Shown in pieces: positions 33,192 to 45,085 of a DNA stretch of 64,000 nucleotides. The translations under genes and the position numbers were made by a program. The notes under the pieces are model-generated. The model made no database searches. It had not been told where the DNA came from and was given only the letters and a program-made list of their open reading frames with translations. Source of the DNA: Myrmaecium sp. VS I D KN 1 (Eukaryota; Ascomycota; Dothideomycetes; Valsariales; Valsariaceae); NCBI GenBank assembly GCA_019775845.1, contig JADQAV010000009.1:1634247-1698246 (forward strand), read 5' to 3'. Within the stretch, counting starts at the first letter, position 1. Every line of letters starts with the position of its first letter.

Positions 33192-34984
33192 ATGCACGGC
33201 TACAACATCCTCTACACCGTCGCCCTCGCCATCCTCCTCTACCAGACCCTCACCTGGCTCCTCCGGCGCGCGCGCCGCGCCCGTCTCGCCCGCCAGCTGG
33301 GCTGCGCGCCCGCGCCCCGCGAGCGCGGCACCGCCTACGCCGACGTTCTCGGCATCCGCCGCATGGCCGCGATCCTCGACGCGAATCGCCACCATCGGTT
33401 CCTGGACCTGCTGGTGGAGGACTGGGCGCGGCATGCGGGCGACGACGTGCTCACGATGCGTCAGCGCCTCCTCTGGAACGACGGCCTCGTCACCGTCGAC
33501 CCGGAGAACATCCAGGCCATGCTGGCGACGCGCTTTGAGGATTGGCGGGTCGGGGATACGCGACGGGGGGTGCTGCGGCCGTTGTTGGGGGAGGGGATTG
33601 TACGATTTTTTTTTTTCTTCCTTTTCTTTCTTTACTTTATTTTTTTTTTCTCTTATTTCTTGCTGGAGGTTCTTTCCAGACTGACGAAAGATGAGATCAG
33701 TTCAATGCGAATGGCGCCGCATGGCATACCGCTCGCTCCCTTCTCCGGCCGCAGTTCGCCCGCGCCCAGATCGCGGACCTCGCGCTTGAGGAGCGGCATC
33801 TGCAGGTGCTGTTCAGCGTCCTCCCGCTCTCGACCACCGACGCGGACGGATGGACGCCCGCCGTCAACGTCGTCCCCTTGCTCCTCCGCTTCACGATGGA
33901 CACAGCAACCGAGTTTCTCTTCGGGGAGTCGGTGCACAGCCAAACGGCGGCAGCGGCTGGACGGGGAGAGACGGAGGAGGGAAAGCAGCAGCAGCAAGTA
34001 CAACAAGGCAGGGTGGTGAGCGCGCGCGAGTTCACCGACGCCTTCAACGTCGTGCAGCGCCGGCTGGCCGGCATGTTTCAGTTCGGGGGGCTGTATCGGC
34101 TTGCGCGCACGCCCGGGTTCCTTCGACGGTGTCGGGTCTGCCACGCGTACATTGACTTTTTCGTCCGACGCGCGCTGGACGAGAAGGCCGCGGCGGCGGC
34201 GGGCGAGGAGGGGAGGACGAAGGAAGAGGAAGAGGGAAAGAAAAAGGAAGGGCGGTACGTGTTCCTGGACGCCATTGCGCACGCGACCGACGACCCCATC
34301 CTGCTCCGGGACTCCCTCCTCAGCATCCTCATCGCCGGCCGCGACACGACCGCCACCCTGCTCAGCTGGACGCTGCTCCTGCTCTCCCGGCGCCCCGACA
34401 TCTGGCAGCGGCTGCGCGAAGACGTCCTCGCGCACTTCGGCCCCTACTACGGCGACCCGTCGCGCGGCGAGACGATGACGTTCGCCGGCCTCAAGGCCTG
34501 CGCCTACCTCCAGTGGGTCCTGCAGGAGACCCTCCGCCTCCACCCCGTCGTCCCGCTCAACACCCGCCAGGCCAACCGGGACACCGTCCTGCCCCGGGGC
34601 GGCGGGCCGGACGGCACCCGCCCCGTCCTCGTCGCCGAGGGGGAAGAGGTCCTGTATTCCGTCCACATCATGCATCGGCTGCCGCGCTTCTGGGGCGCGG
34701 AGGACGCGGAGGCGTTCCGCCCGGAGCGCTGGCGCGGTCGCAAGATGGGCTGGGAGTACCTCCCCTTCAACGGCGGACCGCGGGTCTGCATCGGCCAGCA
34801 GTTCGCGCTGACGGAGGCCGGGTACGTGCTGGCGCGGTTGGCGCAGCGGTTTGTGGCGGTCGAGGAGGAGTTGCCGGCGCAGGCGCGCGTGCAGATGCAG
34901 CGTGGATATGGCGAGTACGCGGTGAGTTTGACGGCGACGCCGGCGTGGGGGGTGAACTTACGGTTCAAGGAGGAGACTACCTAA
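33192..34984 (+). CDS. Cytochrome P450 monooxygenase, CYP52-like (alkane/fatty-acid hydroxylase type)
   Basis: Exons 33192..33599 and 33701..34984. The 101-nt intron (GTACGA, long T tract, branch ACTGACG, ATCAG) rejoins in phase as EGI|FNANGAAWHTARSLLRPQFAR; 563 aa. It has an N-terminal membrane anchor. Key P450 motifs: helix I AGRDTTA, ExxR in QETLRLHPVV, FRPERW, and heme loop FNGGPRVCIGQQFAL with the Cys ligand. The RSLLRPQFARAQIADL and PFNGGPR..CIGQQFAL blocks are typical of CYP52 and related fungal families that omega-hydroxylate alkanes and fatty acids; substrate here is inferred. It carries a Glu/Lys/Ala low-complexity insertion (about 34185-34255) not typical of the family. ER membrane, needs P450 reductase. 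Confidence 0.88.
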
Positions 34985-35103
34985 GTTGTGATCATGCGTT
35001 TTCGCGAGTTTGTATTACTATATATCCCGTTTCTCCACTCGCTCGCTGTGATGAATCAGACTTCATCTCTACCTACTCGATTCGAAACGATATACAACAA
35101 TCT

Positions 35104-35466
35104 TCAGAAATCACAGCATCCGGTTACCGTCCCCCCATCCGGTGTCACCTTGTCCCCTCCCACCCACCCGGCTGTCCCTCCCCCCTCAAAACCCATCACC
35201 CAGACGTCCCCGAAACGAAGAACACCACCATAACGCTTGACTTGGAAAAGTCCCCTTCCATCCTTCCCATTCGCAACCGTCGTCTGCGCCGAATCAGCAT
35301 GAATGAATGAAGCCGTGGCCCAGCAAGCCCATATAGGAAAACACGCACACGCACGTACCGAAGGAGAACGAGGCGAGCCGGGGCGGCTCGCGAAGGGAGT
35401 TGGCCCCAGCTTCTTCTCCATGAATTTCTCCATGTTGAAGGTGGAGCGGCGGAAAGGGATCTCCAA
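35104..35466 (-). other. Possible coding remnant or short gene (uncertain)
   Basis: An open frame whose first part (MEIPFRRSTFNMEKFMEKKL) looks protein-like, followed by a GTACGT donor and, 72 nt later, a GCTGATTCGGCGCAG branch/acceptor that would keep the frame. Upstream on the same strand, two other frames carry peptide-like stretches (VTSTGIPRTYPDKAVAKIQPRE; KSVQKIIRTGNKGA). A small multi-exon gene or a frame-damaged relic could explain this. I recognise no family. Confidence 0.2.
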
Positions 35467-36298
35467 GAGGACGGGACCTTGTGTGTCGGGGCCCCTTCCT
35501 TGTGCCCCGGGCGTGCCCCCTTGTTGCCGGTCCGGATGATCTTCTGGACCGACTTCGCCGTTGCGGACTTGCGCATTCCCGCGGCTGTATCTTGGCGACT
35601 GCCTTGTCCGGGTAGGTCCTTGGGATCCCGGTGGACGTCACCTCACATCGGAGGTTTTTGGTTGTGATGACCGTCTTTCGTCAGGACGCGGGCTGGGTGA
35701 AGGCTGCGGGACCACGCTTCCCGCACCGCGGAGAAGAACTCCATGATCACCTTGAGTTCCTTCCGATCATGGTAGAAGGATAACGAATGACATGATGGTA
35801 TGAACGAACGAACGAATGCAACGGAAAGCTATCAATCCCGTGAAGGGTGGAATTTGAATGCGATGATACAGGATTTGGTTCCCACGGGTGGAGACGATTG
35901 GATTTTAAACCACTTGCCATGTCGTCGACGGCACGTCTTCGTGCCTTTCTTCCATCATGACCAGCGAACCCAACCCAACCCGGACACCTTTCCTTCCTTC
36001 CTTCCTCCCATCCTGCTCTTTCTTTCTTTCTTCCTTTCATCAGTACTTACTGTATGTACCAACAACTTCCTTACGCGCTTTCCTTTCCCACACCCCCCCT
36101 TTCGCTCACTTTTCGATCGTACCTAAACCGGCAGCTTCACGCGACTTCCTTCCGCCTGTTCTTCCTGCTTTCCGTAGACACCGGGGCGGAGAGACGGATA
36201 CGAGTGAGCGTGAGTACCTACTCGATGGCGGCAGTACCTAAATGCAGAAGGAGCTGTGAGCGAGTGAGTATGTACATATAGGTGGGTTGGAGGGAAGG

Positions 36299-36363
36299 AG
36301 GGCAGGAGGGGAGGGCAGGAGGGCAGGAGGGCAGGAGGGCAGGAGGGCAGGAGGGCAGGAGGG
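36299..36363. repeat. GGGCAGGA minisatellite
   Basis: About eight tandem copies of an 8-bp G-rich unit (GGGCAGGA), in a purine-rich context. Potentially G-quadruplex forming. Confidence 0.85.
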
Positions 36364-36731
36364 AAGGGGACTTACCTACTTACTAGATAGGTAGTTTCAA
36401 GTTGCTTGAGACGGAGGTATGATTACTAGTACTTGCCATCTTTCCTTCTTTTCTTTCCCTTTTCCTCAGCGAGAGGGGATCTCTGTCTGTGCCTTCCGCT
36501 CTCCCGTTCGATTTGTATCGCATCCCTAAGACACTCCTAAGGTACTAGGAGGTACTTACTTACTAGACTTCCTTCCCTCGGCCCACTTTTGGAAAGAGAT
36601 CCGTCTGTGAACTCGGCACCCAGTCAATATTGCAGCCGCGCCCTCCGTGCCGGTAGGCAAGAGCGTCCATGGGCGAGGTCCCGTCATTCGCTCCCCCTGA
36701 TCAGATCCCTATGAGGAAACGGGCGCCGAGA

Positions 36732-36757
36732 TAGGTACCTACAGTAGTAGGTACCTA
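36732..36757. repeat. Perfect 11-bp inverted repeat, TAGGTACCTAC hairpin
   Basis: TAGGTACCTAC, a 4-base AGTA spacer, then GTAGGTACCTA, an exact reverse complement. Each arm contains the self-complementary TAGGTACCTA. Confidence 0.7.
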
Positions 36758-37025
36758 CTGTGATTTATGTCACGTACCAGAACCAGATCAAGAGGCGGAC
36801 AGGACGAGGCTGAGGCCAAGAGGGGGCTCTCCTGCCCCGGGCAGATACGCTAAGCCAAGCTAAACCCGCCCTTCGAGCTCCTTCACATTTGAAAGAGCGA
36901 TGACGTGTTCAGCCGGAGTGATTGTATCAATCTAGGACCTGACATACTGTATCTATGTACGGTTTATAAGTATCCGACTACATCCATCCTTGATCGAGAT
37001 CGCTGCGACGTTCTCTCATCGCTTA

Positions 37026-39169
37026 CTACTCTCCATCGGCCATATCGTCGTACGGCCAGACCTTGGAGAACCGTTCCCGCTCCTGCTCGTTCTCAGCTGC
37101 GTCCAGGATGATTCGCTTGGCCGTGCGGCAGGCCTCCACCGCCTCCGAGAAGTCCTCCGGGGACGTTATTCCACTTTCTGACCAGAGGCATCCTCGACGA
37201 AATACCGAGACAATCTGCTCCACTTTCACCACGTTCCGATCTTCTCGCGCATGCTGCCGGAGTTCTTCGTCGGAAAACGTGATCGGGCACGGCGTCTCTA
37301 CGCCGAAGAACCACTCCTACTCTCGGGCGAAGAGGACGACGAGTGCATCGCGCAGGTAAAATAGCTGGCGGTTTTCCCATACGTCCGTCACGATCCAGAG
37401 CGGCTTCCGGAACTCCAGCATAATAGGGTCTCGGAGATACTCTCCGTGACGTAGTGCCCGCTCCAACGTCCGGCCCTCGTAGTATTTATGAACGAGTTCG
37501 CCGTCGAGGTCCGTCTGCACCTGTTCTTGTTCCTCGAGAGGCAGGTCGTCGAAGTCGTCCGGCTTCTCGGGCACGTACAAGCCCGGTCGGACTTTCTTAT
37601 AATGCCGGAACGCTCGATAAACACCCGCATAGTGGAAGAGCGGGGCTGCCCTCGCACCCTGCCAGTCCACGATCGCTGTGATCTGGTGCGAGACCGGATC
37701 GATCAGGATGTTTCCCGCATGGAGATCGACACGCCACAAGACGTTCGCCGCGGCTGGTGTATTAGGAAGGCGAACCATGGACTTACACGTACTTCTCGAG
37801 GACGTCGAGTGCTTGATCGGGCGTTTCCGGCTCGTCGAGCGACCGGAAATAGTTCATTCGACGTCGGGCAAATCTTCGGATCCACGCCATCTCGTTAAGG
37901 CCAAGTGCTTTCGCGTACGCCTCCGGATGCGTCCCTACGCTTCCGTCAACATGCATATCATCCTGCATCCACGAACCATCTACCTACACGGCCCGCGGTC
38001 GAGGTCCATCTGCTCCCGGCCACTGATCCAGAGCCGGGGATCGGTCAGCGGTCCGATGGCACACTGGTCCAGGCTCAGGTCCCAGTCGGCGTTGAACTGC
38101 AGCGCGTCCGCGTGGCCGGCGAATCGGCGGAGATCCTCTTTGAAGTAGATGCAGCCCTGCGCGTGAAACTGCACGGTGGTCAAGGAGTGGTCGAAGTCGA
38201 TGACCTGGTCCATGACGGCCATCTTGGTCCTCCCGGGCAAGCTCGGCCAGATCGTATAGAGGGGGACACCGGGGGCCTTTTCTTCGAGGACGTACTCAGC
38301 CTGGACGGGAGTGCTTGCCGCATTGCTCGACCATGAAAGCACCCGGGGCGCCGGGATCGAAAAGACGTCCCGAAGCTATTTTCACCCATCAGTCGTTCGT
38401 TCGTTCGTGTGTGCAGTTTCAGTCCGAAAGGGGATGCATCAGCTACCATTTGCCGGGTGGCGACCTCGGACGCGGTCAGGTATCGGGCTGGCCCGGCATT
38501 GGGGTGCGGAAGCTTCGCCACCACCTCCGTCCCGTTGTCCATCGTCAGGACGAAGACCTTGTTGTGCATGCCTTCCGCCAGCTTGACGACTTTGGTACCT
38601 TTGTTTCGCGCTCAGCGCGTGTCGATACCTATGCTCGGGATGAAGGGGACACGACTTACAGCGTTGAGCCCCCTCGCAAACGCCAACGGCCGCTTCCAAG
38701 AGATCGGGCAGGCTGAACCGCAGATACCGTTGAGCCAGTTCGTTTTCCTCGTTCATCCTCGAGGAGGGGTGAGTATAACTTGGCACGCTTGGCTGGCCGG
38801 CCGGCGTTGGAACCAGGGAAGGGACGGGAGAGTCTTACAGCCATCGGTAGCTGGTGTAGCAGTACAAGTCCGCTTCCGCGATCCTCTCTGGTCGAAGTGC
38901 TTCAGTTTGTGGAACCGTTCCGCGAAGGCCGCATCGAACCATGTTCTCTCGAGATCCTTACCTTCTCCGCGCCGGGTTTGCGCAAACAGAGGCGGTGTCG
39001 ACGGCGTCGTCGTCTTCCCGGGATGCATGATGAACGACAGGACGCTCCGGTTGCGCGAACCTCGGGGGCTTTGACTTTGACTTTGACGGGCGAAAGGCGG
39101 CAGCAGCACCTTGCTCACGCGCGGCCGAGGGCTGGATCGTCTCAGCAGCAGCAGTGCCATGGCGCACAC
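37026..39169 (-). pseudogene. Phosphotransferase (APH / AIM9-like) pseudogene
   Basis: Homologous sequence runs in order on the minus strand: exons 39169..38839, 38757..38660, 38589..38448, 38375..37988 and 37934..37026. Four normal introns give sensible joins (RWL|MNEENEL, QRF|VKLAEGMHNKVF, RQM|LRDVFSIPAPRVL, DRGPW|THPEAY). Family motifs: an ATP-site AKLPHPNAG lysine, EEKAPGVPL, VDLHAGNILID, and IVDWQGARAAPLF. Lesions: a reading-frame change at an AGAGAG run (38884-38889); a one-base frame change near 37783-37790; an in-frame TAG at 37317-37319, after which about 97 more codons of family-like sequence run to TAG at 37026. The catalytic HxD-type motif reads WRVDLH, with His lost. An Arg-rich N-terminus would fit mitochondrial import, as in yeast Aim9. 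Confidence 0.75.
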
Positions 39170-39780
39170 TCGATGGGAAAAATCGGCGTGAGGGGGAACG
39201 TCCTAGAAAGGTGTGCTTGGATGCGGGGGAAGGGTTGGAGTGGAGAGAGGTGGCTCTTTCATAGGCGCATGGAGGGGGATACGGGATGGGGGTGTGACAA
39301 AGCGCGAGCGCGTTGTGCTTGTGGCCCGTCGAAGGAATCCGTGCCGCATTAGATAACGCAGGGCGAACTTCGGATAAGGCTGCGAGGCTGCGAGGCTGCG
39401 AGACTGCCAAGCATCAATATCTAAATCCCTTAATCCCTCTGAAAGATATCCTCAATAATAATAGAAAAAACAAAATATTCAGAAAGGTGTTTTTACTAGT
39501 ATTAGGGGCATGCGGTCGATAGATACAGGCCCCTATACTACTACCAGATTTTCGCGGGTCATTTCCTCAAAATTCTCGATAACAGGGCGATCTCGTTTCG
39601 ACAGTAGTTTGGAGGGGAATAAAAGACGATGGTTTAAGGATGAGAAATGATATACTAATGAATGAACTACCTACCTTATCTACCCTAAAAGAACAAAAGG
39701 GGGGAAGGGAGAATGAGAAGTCGAAAAGACTGAACACAACGACAAAAGGAAAGTGCTCCCAAAAAACCAGCGAAATCTAA
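39170..39780. other. Intergenic spacer
   Basis: No gene seen. A+T-rich between 39410 and 39760, with the 3' flank of the P450 gene at the right. Confidence 0.5.
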
Positions 39781-41745
39781 CTACATCTCCCCCCTTCGGG
39801 TAAACCTCAGCTGCAACGGCGGCAGCGTCGTGGTAAACGTATCCAGCGCATCCTTGTCGAACTTCTCACCCGTCTCGCCGGGCGCGAAGGCGACGTCGAA
39901 CTCCTGCGCGATCCGCGACAGCGCGATCCGCAAGCTGAGCATGGCCAGGTTTTTCCCCGGGCAGCTGTACGCACCTAGTATCATTGTTAGCAAGTAATTA
40001 CTTCTTCTCTCGCCCTCTTTAGGTCGAATCGCGAATGTCTACACATACCCAAACTAAACGGCAAATACGGCGCCTTCTCCGTGCCCAACTCCTCCTTCCG
40101 CTCCCCCCACCGCTCGGGCAGGAAGCGTGTCGGCTCTGGGTAGTACCGCGCGTCCGTCTGGATCCGCTGCACGGGCACGAACACGTTGACGTCGCCCGGG
40201 ATGAAGGTCCCGTCCACGCGCAAGCCGTGCGGCGGCGTGACGCGGTACCCCCCCGTGAGTAAAGCGGGCTTGAGACGCAGCGTTTCGTGGATGATGTCGT
40301 CGATGTAGGAGACCGTTTTGACGGCGTCGTAGGACCAGTCTCCGCGTCCGCGACCGGGCATGGCGGCGTCGAGGTGGGCTTGCAGTTTTTGCTGCACGTG
40401 TGGGTACTTGGCGAGGTAGTAGAGGATGGTGGCGAGGGTGGTGGCGGTGGTTTCGCTGTGGGAGGGTTAGGATTTGTGGGTTGATGGGTGGAAAAGTTGG
40501 CTCACCTCCCCGCGATGATGACGACGCGGGAGTCTTCGTGCAGGGATTCTTCGGAGGGTGTGGCCGAGGCGTCTTTGTCCATGAAGGCTTTGAGGAGCCA
40601 GGCTACGATGTCGCTCGGTGTTTGCTCCGGGTCGTAGGTCTGCTTGGAGTCAGTCGAATTCCAACCATGCAGATGGATACGGAGTCACTCGCCTTCTGCT
40701 TGCTCACAATCTCGCTAGCGCACCAGCCGAAGAAGCTCGAGTACGGCGCGGCGGCGCCCGGGATGCGACTCGCCAGGTTCAGCAACCAAGGCACGTTCGC
40801 CAGGACACCGAGAATCGCCATGTGCGCGTGGATGCCTTGGATGGCCGGATGCTCTTCGCCCGTGGTCAGGTTATTGAAGTCCTTGCTGAAGCCGACCGCG
40901 CCCATCACGTCGAAGCTGAAGAACATCGACCATGCTGTGCCGTCGATGGATTGCGAGCCGCGTTCGCCGAGCTGGGCGACCAGTGTGTCGGCTTTGGCTT
41001 TGATACGGGGCTCGTAGGATGCGAGAGCTGGTTTTTTTTGGTTAGAGGTTCGTTCGTATGTATACGCAGAGATCCTCCTCCACTCACCCTTGATGCTGAA
41101 GCCCTTGTCCCAGGCCTTCCTTCGCTTACGGTGGTCATCAAAGTCGCGCGTCATGTGGATGGAGCATTTGGTGTGATCGGTGGAGACCTGGCTGTACCAC
41201 GTCGTCTTCAGGCATTCCGACTTGGGTCCATAGATGAGCGGTACGGCAGACTCCCGAACGATGCAGAGTTCTCTGGGGCCTGTGGTCGTGAGCGTTGATC
41301 ACATCTCCTGGGCAGAAAGGGGCTTACCAGTCCGGATAAAGTCACCATACTGCTCGTGCAGCTTTTCAATCTCGCGGTAGTACTTGACCTCCTTGCCAGC
41401 CCGGTACGCAGCCCAGAAGCGAGTGACCTTTGCCCCAACCGGGCCGGGGAACTGACGCAGACGATGGAAGAACAGTCGGTACACGACCATGCTGACGAGG
41501 AGTCCGGCATCGAACGCGACGGCGATGCTGGTCACTCGTGCGAGCGACTGCAGCACCGACAGATCGGTCAAGGCCAAGAAGGCGTACAGGAGCCCGACAA
41601 CCAGGGCGACGGACGAGGCGAGCAGGTTGTACTGGTACTGCTCGACCTCGATGGTGCGGAAGACGGTGACATGTGAGACGACGCCGATGGCGGCGGCCGT
41701 CACCACCAGCGGTGTTAGAGGGCCTGCCAGAACGCCTTCCATCAT
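39781..41745 (-). CDS. Cytochrome P450 monooxygenase (tryprostatin 6-hydroxylase-like fungal family)
   Basis: Six exons on the minus strand: 41745..41328, 41279..41088, 41027..40693, 40639..40506, 40455..40049 and 39974..39781; 559 aa. All phases close. Intron 3 (40692..40640) starts GCGAGT and ends CAG, a GC-AG intron. The N-terminus has three predicted membrane helices, a feature of a large ascomycete P450 group that includes secondary-metabolite hydroxylases. Motifs: RQFPGPVGAKVTRF linker, helix I IIAGSETTATT (created by splicing), ExxR in HETLRLKPALL, FLPERWGE, and heme loop FSLGAYSCPGKNLA with the Cys ligand. Substrate unknown. The nearest genes are a P450 and a pseudogene; no PKS or NRPS backbone gene is in the window, so cluster membership is not supported. 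Confidence 0.9.
40640..40692 (-). other. GC-AG intron in the P450 gene
   Basis: Non-canonical donor GCGAGT with otherwise standard branch (GACTGACT) and CAG acceptor; 53 nt. The donor differs from the consensus GTGAGT by one base and phase is kept. Confidence 0.75.
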
Positions 41746-42616
41746 GGTGGTCGGCTCTGCAGGGGAATGAAGACGAAGAAGATACGCAGGAAAAAGAAAT
41801 AAGAAAAAGAAAAAACAGCTGGCAAAGGAGTGGATGACAAGTGAAGTCTCCCCTCGGTCCAGGGCACATATATAAATTCACGAATCCCGGGCTCTGAGAT
41901 TACACCTTGTACATACCCACCCAGCTAGGTAGAACACTCCGCCTCCCCTCCCCTCACCTCCCCCTGTTCACAACTACCGTAGCTACCGTACCGCGTCTCC
42001 TGCAAATGGCGGGCGGGGAGGGGGGAAGGGGTTGGCTTGTGCTCGGCCCGCCACCGCGGCACCCACTTTCCGCATTTCCGCACTGCCGGCAGACGACGCT
42101 GGTCGAGTGTGTGTGTGTGTGTGTGTGAAGGATCTCGAATGGGTCCGTGGGGTGGGATTTGTTCTCCCATCCCCAAGTTCACTCCGGTGTGGAAGACCCT
42201 TGTGCTGCACTCGGCACCGCTGGGACAGAGCGGTGGCCCGGAGATGGACATGAAGGCCCGCAGATGTGTGAATGTGCGCCGCACATGGTGGCATTGGTTG
42301 TTGCTGTCCATCAGGGGATATGCGGATATGCAATGGCCGCCCGCTCATCACCCACAATCAGGGGAATTCCAATGCACCAGTTCACCAGACGTTCGCTTCC
42401 CTCCCCCCTGACTCGTGCCCCCGAACCAAACAGGGTCCGCTCGAGCGGGGAATACAGCCGGCAGCAGCAAAAGGGGGTCAGGGTGGCCAGGCCCACTCAC
42501 ACACTAATCGCTGCGGGTCTGCGGCCCAGCGGCGGCCAACGCCCGGCACGCCCGGCTACCTAACTAACAGCTGCGGCCCCACCGACGTTATATCGGCCCG
42601 TTTTACTAGCTATCCG
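41746..42616. other. P450 promoter and left flank of the hAT element
   Basis: Divergence zone without a gene. A TATA-like element for the minus-strand P450 lies at 41867-41876 (TTTATATATG on the minus strand). A (GT)n run lies at 42107-42126. The last 60 bp become A+T-richer next to the element. Confidence 0.5.
42609..42616. repeat. Left target-site duplication (GCTATCCG)
   Basis: Eight bases flanking the left inverted repeat. They match the right flank GCTGTCCG (56380-56387) at 7 of 8; the single difference is a G/A transition, the kind RIP makes. Confidence 0.6.
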
Positions 42617-42694
42617 GGACGAGCCTAAGGAGCACCCTACCTGCGGCTAGGGAGTACCCCTATAGGCTAGGCTTTCCCTTCTTTAAATAGTAGC
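42617..42694 (+). repeat. Left terminal inverted repeat of the hAT element
   Basis: Begins GGACGAGCCTAAGGAGCACC. The first 32 bp equal the reverse complement of the right end; later differences are mainly C/T and G/A transitions with the left copy carrying the T/A. It ends TTTAAATAGTAGC. Weaker similarity may extend about 25 bp further inward. Confidence 0.85.
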
Positions 42695-42701
42695 GTTAAG
42701 C

Positions 42702-42720
42702 AGCGCGTTAGAAACGCGCT
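42702..42720. repeat. Subterminal hairpin AGCGCGTT-AGA-AACGCGCT
   Basis: Perfect 8-bp inverted repeat with a 3-base loop just inside the left terminal repeat. It could be a transposase-binding or structural element; purely positional inference. Confidence 0.5.
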
Positions 42721-45085
42721 ACGGCGTAATCTTAGCGCTTAGTATTATCCGGTACGTTATTTATAAGAATTACTAGAGTATTAAAAACTCTTCTAGTTTA
42801 CTATAGTACGTCCTTCTAGCTTATTTCTAAAGTACTACTCTTACTTATTACTTATTATATATAATATTTACTTCTACTATTATAACTATTACTACCGCTA
42901 CTACTACTACTACTATCCTTTCTACTAATACTTCCGACTAATACGCTTTAGATAAACTAATTAAATTAAGCTTAAATAAAGAGTTTACTTTTAAGTTATT
43001 ATTATTATTACCTTTAGAAGTAGAGTTAGATATAAGTTATTTTAAATATTCCTTCTCGACGTACTTCCTAAGGCTATATACTTATTATATACTAATATAT
43101 TAAGTATAATATATACCTTTACGCGAGGCTTTAAATATAAGCTTAATATATTATTAAGGGCTAGAAAAGTAGGGATAATATACTTTATAAGAAGTTTCTT
43201 TATTATATAGAAGCTAGTACGCTAAAGAATACGCGAAAGCTTACTAATAGTAATTATATATATATATAATATAGTTTAAAAAGAGATAGCTATTTAATAG
43301 GTATCTTCCTTATTATAAATATAACTAACTTTTCTAAGAGGCTTTAAAGGATTTAATACTAGTTAGGAAATACTAACCGTAAGTATAACTATACTTTAAT
43401 AGCCGCGATTATACTACTTAGCTATAAATAGCGAACTTATATTAAATAAGTATATTAAATAATTATATATTAGAATTATATAGGAATTAACTATACCTAA
43501 GCGATTAAATTATTATAAAGCTCTTATTTAAAGCTTCTAACTACCCTTAAGGACGTTTTAAATAAGCGATTATATACTTACTATAATTAACTTTAGATAT
43601 AAACTATCTCTAAAGTATTTTTAAAAGATATATAGTAATAGGATTTTTAGTACTTATATATACTTCTAATACTACTATAAGTAATCGGCTATCTTAGAAG
43701 GATACTATAAGTCCTCCTACTTAATTATATATATATAAAATAAATAAATACTACTATTTTATTTTTAATATTACCGCTATCTCTAGCATAAATTAAATAA
43801 TCTAAGTTAGTATTACTTTCTTACTAGATAAGTAAGAAGCTATATATACTTAGGTACTTAAGTAATATCCTTAGATACTTTATTAAGAACGAATTACTCT
43901 ACTAAATATAATTATCTCTAACTATAAAAAAGCCCTTCTTAATATTATTAATTATATCCTCCCTAAGGTAGCCTTACTCGTTTATTACTAGTATTAGAAT
44001 AAGGATATTACCGCTTATATATATTATTTTATCTAACCTTAGATTATTAATAATAAAAGTAATACTTTTATTAACTATTAAATAACGTAATAATAGCTTA
44101 ATACGTACTATAAATACGTAAATACTAAGACTAAGGTAGCTTTTAAAGAGGCGCGCTAGGAAGCTACTTAATTATACTATTATAGTAGGTAGTATTTTAA
44201 GAGGGAGTAGTAGATTTATAAGGAAAGATATATTATATTTTAAATAAATTAATACGCCTATTTTAGCTACTAAGTATCCTCTCGTCTAAAAGCCTTATAT
44301 ATAAAGCTTAAAAAGATACTTAAGAATTTACGCTCTAATATCTAAATATTTATATAACGGCTTTAACTATTCTAGCGATAGCTATTTTAGAGGCTTAATT
44401 TTACTAAGAATATAAATAACTAGCTTATTATTTCTTAGGAAATTAAGAACTTATTTTATATAGAAGTTATTTATATTATCTACTACTATATCTTATAACT
44501 AGTAAATTAGGAGCGTATATATACTACTAAGAAGTTTAAGAAGTAGAGAGAGGTAAGCGTTCATCTTAAATACTTTATATTAAGCTCTTACTTATTAGTA
44601 AAGTAACGGGTTTATAGCTATTTATATAGGTATATTATTATTACTTTTCTTAAATAAGGGGAAGTTCTTTTAGCTTAGTACTTTAACCCTAACTCTAACT
44701 ACTTATATAGTAGTAGCTACTTACTTAAGATATACCTTTCTTTTAGTATTTTACTACTTTATTATTCTCTTAAATACTACTTCTACTACCTTCTTAAATA
44801 TTACTTCTACTACTTTTTTAGCTACTCTCTTAGCTACTCTTTTAAATACTTCTACTACTATCTTAAGTATTTAAGTTTATTAATAATAAGCTATTTACCT
44901 TCTAAGCTTAGAAACTACTACGCCTATAGAGCTATACTCCCTATATTTTATTTAATACGTATTAGTAATAAATAGTAGGCTGTAATTTATTAATAATACT
45001 ACTATAATAGCTACTAGCTAAGTACTAGTAAGCTATAGCTTATAACTTAAGCCTTCTTAGTTAATAAAGTACTATTAGTAGGCTG

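Larger units (their letters stand above)
34985..37025. other. Gene-poor 2-kb spacer with minisatellite and hairpin
   Basis: No well-supported gene. It contains a possible minus-strand coding remnant (35104-35466), CT-rich sequence, the minisatellite at 36299-36363, and many TACCTA/GGTAC motifs including a perfect hairpin at 36732-36757. Confidence 0.45.

Noticed and set aside
35303-35539. + strand frame in the P450 downstream spacer
   Set aside because: The opposite strand looks more protein-like, and neither strand is well supported.
37783-37815. 33-nt intron (GTAAGT..CCAG) to explain the frame break in the phosphotransferase gene
   Set aside because: Too short for the introns in this window (46-101 nt), and it does not restore the family reading frame.
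33100-42600. Secondary-metabolite gene cluster around the two P450s
   Set aside because: No PKS, NRPS, terpene synthase or DMATS gene in the window; the intervening gene is a pseudogene.
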